DNA of 5,065 nucleotides from Actinomycetota bacterium. GTDB lineage: Bacteria; Actinomycetota; Acidimicrobiia; Acidimicrobiales; RAAP-2. The position numbers and the translations under genes are program-made. Positions 1-5,065 of this stretch are shown here, one piece after another. Under the pieces are notes generated by a model. The model did not search any database and had not been told where the DNA came from. It saw nothing but the letters and a program-made list of their open reading frames with translations. The stretch is from NCBI GenBank assembly GCA_009701115.1, contig WLKR01000111.1, positions 1-5,065 of the forward strand, read 5' to 3'. Each line of letters begins with the position of its first letter. The stretch's first letter is position 1.

Positions 1-117
1 CTCCGTATTGTGATTCGCCCCTCGGGCACTGAGCCAGTGGTCCGAGTGATGGTGGAGTCCACCAACGGAGACCTCGTCGCCACGCTCGAAGCAACACTCC
101 GTAGTGAATTTCTCTAA
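1..117 (+). CDS. glmM: Phosphoglucosamine mutase, C-terminal end (partial)
   Basis: The left edge cuts this gene; only the last 38 codons and the TAA stop are present. The visible peptide begins LRIVIRPSGTEPVVRVMVES. RPSGTEP followed by a hydrophobic-R-V-M strand is the phosphate-binding loop of the C-terminal domain of the alpha-D-phosphohexomutase family, and this version (RPSGTEPxVRVMVE) is typical of GlmM rather than phosphoglucomutase. GlmM converts glucosamine-6-phosphate to glucosamine-1-phosphate in the cytoplasm on the route to UDP-GlcNAc. The gene directly downstream, 37 bp away on the same strand, encodes GlmS, which makes GlmM's substrate, so the context supports the call. The catalytic serine and metal-binding loops lie outside the window, so activity cannot be judged. 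The chief alternative, phosphomannomutase/phosphoglucomutase, is less likely because of the glmS neighbour. Confidence 0.9.
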   Translation, partial: LRIVIRPSGTEPVVRVMVESTNGDLVATLEATLRSEFL

Positions 118-141
118 ACAGTATTGAAAATCACGGGTCGG

Positions 142-147
142 TAGACT
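142..147 (+). promoter_or_regulatory. Candidate -10 element (TAGACT) of a leaderless glmS promoter
   Basis: TAGACT fits the actinobacterial -10 pattern TANNNT and ends 7 nt before the glmS ATG, so transcription could start at the A of the start codon. The sequence between it and the ATG (tgaccacc) has no Shine-Dalgarno. Leaderless genes with a -10 at this distance are common in actinobacteria. No good -35 lies at 16-18 bp; TTGAAA at 124-129 is only 12 bp upstream of the hexamer. The site is plausible but a short degenerate match. Confidence 0.4.
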
Positions 148-154
148 GACCACC

Positions 155-1996
155 ATGTGCGGCATCATCGGTGTCGTGGGAGCACAAGATGCTCTTCCGA
201 TTCTTTTAGAGGGACTTGAACGTCTCGAATATCGCGGCTACGACTCGGCCGGCGTCGCTTTGGTCAACGCGGGTGTCACCTGGCGGGCTCGCGCCGCCGC
301 CGGAACTGAGTCCGTGGCCTCCCTGGTGGCCAACTGTGACTCGGCCCCGGCCCACAGCCCGGCCGGCATCGGCCACACTCGTTGGGCCACCCACGGAGCC
401 CCGGGCGAAGAAAATGCCCACCCCCACATGGACTGCGCCGGTTCGATTGCGCTCATCCACAACGGCATCATCGAGAACCACCAGGAACTCGGCGCCCAGC
501 TTCGCGAACGGGGCCACGTCTTTACCTCGGCCACTGACACCGAAGTGCTGGCGCATCGTATTGAAGAGTGGCGCAAGAGTGGACTCGATCTGCTGGAGTC
601 CGTCCGGGCCACCCTGAACGAAGTCCGAGGGGCCTTTGCGCTCGCGGTGATGGACGCCGATGAACCAGACGTGATTATTGCGGCCCGCCGGGTCTCGCCA
701 CTCATTGTCGGAACGGCCGACGGCATGACGCTGCTGGCCTCTGACGTACCGGCCATCTTGGACCGGGCCGACCGGTTCTTTGTGGTCGACGATGACCAAA
801 TTGTTCGCTTAACCCCCAGTGGCTTCACCGTGACGGACCTGGCCGGCCAGCCCGACCAGTTGCGCGAGCTCGATGTTGATTGGGACCTCGAGACGGCCCA
901 AAAGGGCGGCTACGAAGACTTCATGACCAAGGAGATCAACGAGCAGCCCGACGCCGTGCGGGCCACCTTGTTGGACCGAGTCGATGCCAACGGTCGGATC
1001 AAGTTTGATGAACTACGACTCACCGACGACCAGCTGCGCGACGCCGCGAAAGTCGTCTTGGTGGCTTGCGGCTCGAGTTTCCACGCGGCCATGGTGGCCA
1101 AGTACGCGATCGAGCGTTGGGCTCGCGTCTCAGTGGAAGTCGACATCGCTTCGGAGTTCCGATACCGCGACCCGGTGGTGGATGGCACCACGTTGGTCAT
1201 TGGTGTTTCTCAGAGTGGTGAAACGATCGACACCATCCAGGCGCTCCGCGAAGCGAAGTCCCGTGGCGCAATGGTCGTCGCCGTTTCCAACGTGGTCGAC
1301 TCCTCAATGGCCCGCGAAGCCGACGCCGTGCTCTACACCCGAGCCGGTCTCGAAGTCTGCGTGGCCTCCACGAAGGCCGTCTTGGCCCAGATCGCCGCAC
1401 TGGAACTGCTCGCCCTGCAGTTGGCTCAAGTCCGCGGCACGCTCAGTGACGGCGAAGTTGCCATTCTTCTCGAGCACCTTCAGGCCACCCCGGAACTGGT
1501 GCGCACCACCATTGAGCGTGACGCGCTCGTGGCCGCCGCCGCGCAGCAACTCAGTGGTGCTCGCGACTTCTTCTTCTTGGGTCGCAACGTCGGATTCCCC
1601 GTAGCGCTCGAAGGGGCCCTCAAGCTCAAAGAGATCTCCTACCTCCACGCCGAGGGCTATCCGGCCGGTGAGCTCAAGCACGGCCCCTTAGCCCTTATTG
1701 AGCCCGGTGTCGTCGTTGTGGCCATCGCCACTGACGATGTTCTTCTCGAAAAACTGCTGGCCAATATTGCTGAAGTGAAGAGCCGTGGTGCCACGGTTGT
1801 CGCACTCTGCGTCGACGGTGATGAGATGGTGCCCGCGGTGGCCGACTTCGTGCTGCGCGTGCCGGCGACCAACTCCCTGCTCTCACCGATTGTCGACATC
1901 GTGGTGTTGCAACAGTTTGCCTATCACTTGGCCCGAGGCCGTGGGCTCAACGTTGACCGTCCTCGCAACTTGGCCAAGACGGTCACCGTCGAATGA
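155..1996 (+). CDS. glmS: Glutamine--fructose-6-phosphate aminotransferase (isomerizing), GlmS
   Basis: This cytoplasmic enzyme makes glucosamine-6-phosphate from fructose-6-phosphate and glutamine, the committed step toward UDP-GlcNAc. The 613-residue protein is complete and of normal length. Residues 2 to about 225 form a class II glutamine amidotransferase domain: Cys2 becomes the N-terminal nucleophile once Met1 is removed, followed by YRGYDSAG (26-33), HTRWATHG (74-81), HNGIIEN (102-108) and Asp128. KGGYEDFMTKEI (250-261) lies before the sugar-isomerase half. The first SIS domain has ACGSSFH (304-310), SQSGET (352-357) and ASTK (404-407). The second has EGALKLKEISYLHAEG (486-501), GELKHGP (505-511) and the C-terminal PRNLAKTVTVE. 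Glu493, His509 and Lys608 match the E. coli catalytic Glu488, His504 and Lys603 at one constant offset. The start is certain because Cys2 must follow Met1. There is no Shine-Dalgarno, which suggests a leaderless or unaided start. The stop overlaps acpS by ATGA. Confidence 0.98.
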   Translation: MCGIIGVVGAQDALPILLEGLERLEYRGYDSAGVALVNAGVTWRARAAAGTESVASLVANCDSAPAHSPAGIGHTRWATHGAPGEENAHPHMDCAGSIALIHNGIIENHQELGAQLRERGHVFTSATDTEVLAHRIEEWRKSGLDLLESVRATLNEVRGAFALAVMDADEPDVIIAARRVSPLIVGTADGMTLLASDVPAILDRADRFFVVDDDQIVRLTPSGFTVTDLAGQPDQLRELDVDWDLETAQKGGYEDFMTKEINEQPDAVRATLLDRVDANGRIKFDELRLTDDQLRDAAKVVLVACGSSFHAAMVAKYAIERWARVSVEVDIASEFRYRDPVVDGTTLVIGVSQSGETIDTIQALREAKSRGAMVVAVSNVVDSSMAREADAVLYTRAGLEVCVASTKAVLAQIAALELLALQLAQVRGTLSDGEVAILLEHLQATPELVRTTIERDALVAAAAQQLSGARDFFFLGRNVGFPVALEGALKLKEISYLHAEGYPAGELKHGPLALIEPGVVVVAIATDDVLLEKLLANIAEVKSRGATVVALCVDGDEMVPAVADFVLRVPATNSLLSPIVDIVVLQQFAYHLARGRGLNVDRPRNLAKTVTVE

Positions 1997-2445
1997 GTGA
2001 CGTCGTCGGCGTCGGGATTGATCTCGTCGACGTTGATCGCTTCGGGGCCACCATTACTCGTCGACCCTCGATGGTCACTCGACTCTTCACCCCTCGAGAG
2101 ATTCGTGACGCCGCTGGTCGACCCGAACGGTTGGCGGCACGCTTTGCGGCCAAGGAGGCCACTCTCAAAGTGATGGGCTGCGGAATCGGCGCCGCTCCCT
2201 TTTCGAGTATTGAAGTTGAACGGGGGGAGTCCGGTGCTCCGTCTCTCCTCCTCCACGGCCGTGCGGCCGAGTTGGCCCGAGAACGTTCCATTACTCAGTG
2301 GCAGCTCTCATTGACCCACACCCATCGCACGGCCGCCGCGGTGGCTCTCGGCTTCACGGCGCGCAGCGACAGTGAACTTGTTTCGTCCCAGACCATGAAT
2401 GACGCCCTAGGTCAAGTTCTGCGAGAGTTAGACCATGGCAATTGA
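1993..2445 (+). CDS. acpS: Holo-[acyl-carrier-protein] synthase, AcpS
   Basis: AcpS transfers the 4'-phosphopantetheine arm of coenzyme A to a serine of apo-ACP, with Mg2+, switching on fatty-acid synthesis in the cytoplasm. The N-terminal VGVGIDLVDVDRF (5-17) contains the metal-binding Asp10. The second signature, RFAAKEATLKVMGCG (50-64), carries Glu55 and Lys59. SLTHTHRTAAAVALG near 106-120 is the usual closing strand of the fold. The core thus spans about residues 1-120, matching the roughly 120-130 residues usual for AcpS. A further 30-residue tail (121-150, FTARSDSELV... to LRELDHGN) is extra and its role is unknown. The ATG overlaps the glmS stop as ATGA, and no Shine-Dalgarno precedes it, so translation probably relies on coupling to glmS. 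The last 11 bp overlap the start of alr. A Sfp-type transferase is unlikely given the length and motifs. Confidence 0.95.
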   Translation: MSDVVGVGIDLVDVDRFGATITRRPSMVTRLFTPREIRDAAGRPERLAARFAAKEATLKVMGCGIGAAPFSSIEVERGESGAPSLLLHGRAAELARERSITQWQLSLTHTHRTAAAVALGFTARSDSELVSSQTMNDALGQVLRELDHGN

Positions 2446-3586
2446 AGGAACCCGACGCCCCTCGTGGGCCGAGATTGACTTAGGGGCGATGCGCCATAAC
2501 GTCACGACGTTGCGCCACCTCGTCGCCCCGGCCCAACTCTGCGGTGTCGTGAAGGCCAACGGGTACGGACACGGAGCACTCTTCGCCGCTCGGGCACTGC
2601 TCGATGCCGGCGTGGCCGGCTTAGCCGTGGCCATCGTGGACGAAGGGGTCGAACTGCGTGACGGTGGCATCACCGAACCAATTCTCCTGCTGGCCGAAGC
2701 CCCGGCCGAATCACTGGTCGATGCGCTCGAAGCCAAGCTCACGCTCACGGTGGGATCACTCGAAGGGGCCCACGCCGCAGTGGCCGCCGCGCAAACATTG
2801 GGTGGCCACTCGCCAGTGCACATCAAAGTCGACACCGGTATGCACCGCATGGGTGTTGTGCTCGATGACCTCGGCGCCGTCCTCGACGTCCTGCACGCGT
2901 CGCCCAATATTGTCATTGAGGGCATGTACTCACACTTCGCCGTGGCCGACTCTGATCTGGATGAAGACCGTGACTACTGCGAAGCACAGATGGCACGGTT
3001 CGATAAGGCCGTGGCCATTGCCGCAGCCAAGGGCATCAACCCGCCACTGACGCACCTCGCCAACTCGGCCGCCGCCATTGCCTTGCCGGCCGCTCGCCGT
3101 TCCATGGTCCGAGTGGGCTTGGCCGCCTACGGCTACTTACCGCACCCCTCGATGGACTCGCTCCTGGCCGAACAGGGCATGCGCCTGCGCCCGGCGTTGT
3201 CCCTGCACGCTCGCGTCACGGCTATTCGCCAACTCGATGCCGGTGATCGTCCGAGCTACGGTCGCCGACGGGCTCTGCCCGAGGCCGCCACGGTCGCGAC
3301 CGTGCCCTTCGGGTACGCCGACGGTTATCCCCGTCGCTTCTTTGACGCCGGAGCCGAAGTGCTCATCAACGGCATTCGCCATCCCTTGGCCGGTTCGGTC
3401 ACGATGGATCAACTCGTGATTGACTGCGTCGGTGGCGAGGTTCGCGTGGGCGATGACGTCGTGTTGCTCGGCACCCAAGGGGAACAAACGATTTCGGCCG
3501 ACGAGTGGGCCGCCTGGGGTGGGACCATTACCTGGGAAATTCTCTGCGGCATCGGTGCCCGAGTACCCCGCATTTCGCGTCACTAA
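2435..3586 (+). CDS. alr: Alanine racemase, Alr (PLP-dependent)
   Basis: Alr interconverts L- and D-alanine in the cytoplasm and supplies D-Ala for peptidoglycan. The 383-residue protein is full length: an N-terminal alanine-racemase TIM barrel (about 8-235) followed by the C-terminal beta domain. RPSWAEIDLGAMRHN (8-22) opens the barrel, and VVKANGYGHGA (38-48) holds Lys40, which forms the Schiff base with PLP. IKVDTGMHRMG (130-140) contains Lys131 and Arg138, corresponding to the carbamylated Lys129 and substrate-orienting Arg136 of the Geobacillus enzyme. YSHFAVAD, HLANSAA and RVGLAAYG (226-233; the Arg contacts the PLP ring nitrogen) follow. PSYGR has Tyr275, the expected second catalytic base (Geobacillus Tyr265), and GYADGYPR (293-300) and VTMDQ (Met324, Asp325) complete the site. 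The ATG lies inside the acpS end (11 bp overlap), with only a weak GAGAG 7 nt upstream. No residue loss is seen. The nnrD gene commonly found before alr in actinobacteria is absent. Confidence 0.97.
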   Translation: MAIEGTRRPSWAEIDLGAMRHNVTTLRHLVAPAQLCGVVKANGYGHGALFAARALLDAGVAGLAVAIVDEGVELRDGGITEPILLLAEAPAESLVDALEAKLTLTVGSLEGAHAAVAAAQTLGGHSPVHIKVDTGMHRMGVVLDDLGAVLDVLHASPNIVIEGMYSHFAVADSDLDEDRDYCEAQMARFDKAVAIAAAKGINPPLTHLANSAAAIALPAARRSMVRVGLAAYGYLPHPSMDSLLAEQGMRLRPALSLHARVTAIRQLDAGDRPSYGRRRALPEAATVATVPFGYADGYPRRFFDAGAEVLINGIRHPLAGSVTMDQLVIDCVGGEVRVGDDVVLLGTQGEQTISADEWAAWGGTITWEILCGIGARVPRISRH

Positions 3587-3589
3587 TCC

Positions 3590-4126
3590 ATGGACATCCA
3601 CAGCGCCAATGAGTGCACGCGCTGCGCCCTCTCTGAGACTCGCACCACCGTGGTCTTTGGCTCGGGTTCCCTCGACGCCGCGCTCATCGTGATTGGTGAG
3701 GCGCCCGGCAAGAGTGAGGACGAGGGCGGTGCTCCCTTCATTGGTCGCAGTGGCCAACTGCTCTTTTCGCTGATTGCCGAAGAGCTCACGATGCCGCGAG
3801 AGGACTGCTACGTGACCAACGTGGTGAAGTGTCGTCCCCCGGAGAATCGCACGCCACTGGCTCCCGAGATTGCGGCCTGCGCCCCGTGGCTCGAAGCCCA
3901 ACGATCGATGTGGTCGGGAAAGGTCGTGCTCACGTTGGGGCTAACCGCGGCACGCGCCATGACGGGTTCGAAGGCCGCCATGAAGGACCTCCACGGGGTT
4001 CCCGTGGTGCGTGACCATCTCACTATCGTGCCGACGTACCACCCGGCCGCGGCGCTGCGTCAAGGACCTAGCGTGGTAGCCGTGATGCGCGCCGATCTCG
4101 CCGTAGTCCGAGGACTGCTCTCATGA
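3590..4126 (+). CDS. Uracil-DNA glycosylase, family 4 (4Fe-4S, UdgA-like)
   Basis: The enzyme excises uracil from DNA, starting base-excision repair of deaminated cytosine or misincorporated dUMP. The 178-residue protein has the family-4 motifs in order: Cys9-x2-Cys12 at the N-terminus; GEAPGKSED (36-44), the uracil/water-activating motif with Glu37 in GEAPG; FIGRSGQLL (50-58); NVVKCRPPENRTP (77-89); EIAAC (93-97); and YHPAA (150-154), with His151 in the HPA motif that grips the DNA. Cys9, Cys12, Cys81 and Cys97 have the expected 3/69/16 spacing for the 4Fe-4S cluster. The length is slightly below the approximately 190-220 residues common in the family, chiefly through a short C-terminus. The ATG lies 3 bp after the alr stop without a Shine-Dalgarno, implying coupling; the end overlaps tsaE as ATGA. 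Family 5 (UdgB) is the main alternative, but the GEAPGxxED motif and cysteine pattern favour family 4. Confidence 0.93.
   Translation: MDIHSANECTRCALSETRTTVVFGSGSLDAALIVIGEAPGKSEDEGGAPFIGRSGQLLFSLIAEELTMPREDCYVTNVVKCRPPENRTPLAPEIAACAPWLEAQRSMWSGKVVLTLGLTAARAMTGSKAAMKDLHGVPVVRDHLTIVPTYHPAAALRQGPSVVAVMRADLAVVRGLLS
4110..4114 (+). promoter_or_regulatory. Shine-Dalgarno of tsaE (GAGGA)
   Basis: GAGGA lies within the last codons of the uracil-DNA glycosylase gene, 8 nt before the tsaE ATG at 4123. It is the clearest ribosome binding site in the window and supports that start, which also fits the ATGA overlap. Confidence 0.6.
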
Positions 4127-4602
4127 CGTTGACTCGTGCCACCTCCAGCGTGGAGGCGACCCAGCGCGCGGGCCGTGAGCTCGCCTCGCTACTGAGGGCG
4201 GGCGACATCATTTTGTTAACGGGGCCACTCGGTGCCGGCAAGACGGCCTTCACCCAAGGCTTGGCCGTTGGGCTGGGGGTCAGTGACCGGGTGACGAGTC
4301 CCACCTTCACGCTCGTGCGTCAACACCAGTGCGCCAACAGTCAAGGCATTGCGATACTGCACCACGCTGATGTCTACCGGACTAACTCGCTCGATGAGAT
4401 TGAGGACCTGGCTCTCGAAGAACTCGTCGAAGTCGGAGGCGTCGCCGTTATTGAGTGGGGTGAGATGGCTGCTGCACTCTTAGGCCGAACGGCGTGGCGA
4501 ATCACTATCGACGTCGTGGACGACGACCAGCGAACCATCGTGGTTGACGAGACCAGCGTGGGGGAGCGTCTGGCGATGCTGCAGGAATGGGCCACCCAGT
4601 GA
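4123..4602 (+). CDS. tsaE: tRNA threonylcarbamoyladenosine biosynthesis ATPase TsaE
   Basis: TsaE (YjeE family) is a small P-loop ATPase that acts with TsaB and TsaD to transfer the threonylcarbamoyl group to A37 of ANN-decoding tRNAs (t6A). The 159-residue protein matches the usual 150-170. Walker A is GPLGAGKT (34-41) with Lys40 and Thr41. SPTFTLV (59-65) is the switch-like segment. HADVYR (81-86) carries the conserved Asp and Tyr, EIEDLALEEL (92-101) is the family helix, and VIEWGE (109-114) is the other TsaE signature. The residues after about 125 form a variable C-terminal strand and helix. Translation is supported by GAGGA at 4110-4114. The start overlaps the preceding glycosylase gene by ATGA and the stop overlaps tsaB by GTGA, and adjacency to its complex partner tsaB strengthens the assignment. 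No defects are seen. Confidence 0.96.
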   Translation: MTLTRATSSVEATQRAGRELASLLRAGDIILLTGPLGAGKTAFTQGLAVGLGVSDRVTSPTFTLVRQHQCANSQGIAILHHADVYRTNSLDEIEDLALEELVEVGGVAVIEWGEMAAALLGRTAWRITIDVVDDDQRTIVVDETSVGERLAMLQEWATQ

Positions 4603-5065
4603 ACACACTCTTTCTTGAAACCGCGACACCCTTGTGTGCGATTGCTCTCGGTCGTGGTGACGTCATTGAGGTACGAGAACTCGACCAAGATCGCCGCCAC
4701 GTGGAGGCGCTAACGCCCGGTATCGAAGCGCTGCTGCGCGAACAGGGGCTGACCGTGGCCCAGCTCGACCGCATCGTGGTTGACCGGGGCCCGGGTCTCT
4801 TCACGGGTCTGCGGGTGGGAGTCGCTACCGCCATTGCGCTGGCCGACGCCGTAGGGGCGACTCTGGTTGGCGTGACCTCGCTCGAACTCTTGGCTCACGG
4901 ACTTTGGCTGGAGGGTCATCGCGGGGCCGTGGAGTGTTTGATTGATGGACGTCGTGGTGAGGTCTTCTCGCAGTCCTTCCTGCTGGGCGAAACGGTGACG
5001 GCCCGCACAGAGGCGTCGGTGCGCACACCCCAAGACGTCGTCGTGGAGTACGGCACGAGCGGCGC
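4599..5065 (+). CDS. tsaB: tRNA threonylcarbamoyladenosine biosynthesis protein TsaB (partial, 3' end missing)
   Basis: TsaB (YeaZ) is a catalytically inactive ASKHA-fold paralog of TsaD; it dimerises with TsaD and recruits TsaE for t6A37 synthesis. The frame is open from 4599 to the right edge, giving 155 residues of an expected 200-230. The first strand reads NTLFLETATPLCAIAL, followed by RRHVEALTP (32-40) and the diagnostic DRGPGLFTGLRVG (62-74). VGVTSLELLA follows near 90-99, and CLIDGRRGEVF is the next strand (family pattern: hydrophobic-D-A-R-R-xE-V-Y/F). The first strand has ETAT where family members usually have DT(S/A). The start chosen is GTG at 4599, giving a GTGA overlap with tsaE and the usual short N-terminus; AGGA at 4583-4586 lies 12 nt upstream. 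An in-frame ATG at 4587 would add only MGHP but has no spaced Shine-Dalgarno. The next genes expected are rimI and tsaD, outside the window. Confidence 0.92.
   Translation, partial: MNTLFLETATPLCAIALGRGDVIEVRELDQDRRHVEALTPGIEALLREQGLTVAQLDRIVVDRGPGLFTGLRVGVATAIALADAVGATLVGVTSLELLAHGLWLEGHRGAVECLIDGRRGEVFSQSFLLGETVTARTEASVRTPQDVVVEYGTSG

Noticed and set aside
136..151. Rho-independent terminator between glmM and glmS
   Set aside because: The stem is only 6 bp with a G-U pair and is followed by accATG rather than a T-run.
118..154. glmS ribozyme/riboswitch upstream of glmS
   Set aside because: The gap is only 37 bp, far too short for the glmS ribozyme, which is known mainly from Firmicutes.
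206..828. Two minus-strand frames of about 196-197 codons opposite the 5' half of glmS
   Set aside because: Both are mirror frames of the glmS coding sequence with low-complexity Arg/Ser/Gly-rich or unrecognisable translations and no supporting signals.
984..1604. Plus-strand alternate frame of 206 codons inside glmS
   Set aside because: The translation is rich in Ser, Trp, Pro and Arg, typical of an off-frame reading of GC-rich DNA, and is fully contained in a well-supported gene.
2410..2434. GGTC/GACC inverted repeat just before the alr ATG
   Set aside because: Only a 4-bp stem with a 17-nt loop inside acpS coding sequence; expected by chance.
3137..3901. 254-codon open frame on the minus strand across alr and the glycosylase gene
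   Set aside because: It lies antisense to two genes with clear conserved motifs and its translation shows no recognisable domain. Long antisense frames are expected in GC-rich coding DNA.
4587..4602. ATG at 4587 as the tsaB start
   Set aside because: It is in frame and would add four residues, but the only AGGA touches it with no spacing. GTG at 4599 gives the usual TsaB N-terminus and the same 4-bp overlap seen at other junctions. It remains a possible alternative.

Overview
This window carries one strand of closely packed housekeeping genes, all on the + strand. In order they are the 3' end of glmM, then complete glmS, acpS, alr, a family-4 (iron-sulfur) uracil-DNA glycosylase gene and tsaE, and finally a tsaB gene cut by the right edge. 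The GC-rich composition (roughly 60-65% by eye), the strong preference for G/C-ending codons and the order glmM-glmS-acpS-alr-tsaE-tsaB all point to an actinobacterium. The presence of the glycosylase and the lack of nnrD suggest a lineage away from the Streptomyces/Mycobacterium model, possibly Acidimicrobiia-like; that placement is inference from gene order only.

Layout: 1-117 is the last 38 codons of glmM. Positions 118-154 are the only real intergenic gap (37 bp); it has no Shine-Dalgarno but has a TAGACT -10-like hexamer placed so that transcription could start at or next to the glmS ATG. From 155 to the right edge the genes overlap or nearly touch: glmS/acpS share ATGA, acpS/alr overlap by 11 bp, alr and the glycosylase gene are 3 bp apart, the glycosylase gene and tsaE share ATGA, and tsaE/tsaB share GTGA. 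This looks like a single translationally coupled operon. No gene-free stretch exceeds 40 bp.

Functionally, GlmS and GlmM make glucosamine-6-P and convert it to glucosamine-1-P for UDP-GlcNAc. Alr supplies D-alanine for the peptidoglycan stem peptide. AcpS arms acyl carrier protein for lipid synthesis. TsaE and TsaB belong to the machinery that makes the t6A37 tRNA modification. The glycosylase removes uracil from DNA and is the functional outlier. Every complete gene has the key motifs of its family, with no frameshift or inactivating change seen.

I found no mobile element, CRISPR array, RNA gene, or convincing undescribed system. The points most worth a second look are the possible leaderless glmS promoter, the embedded DNA-repair gene, the missing nnrD, and an unexplained 30-residue tail on AcpS.
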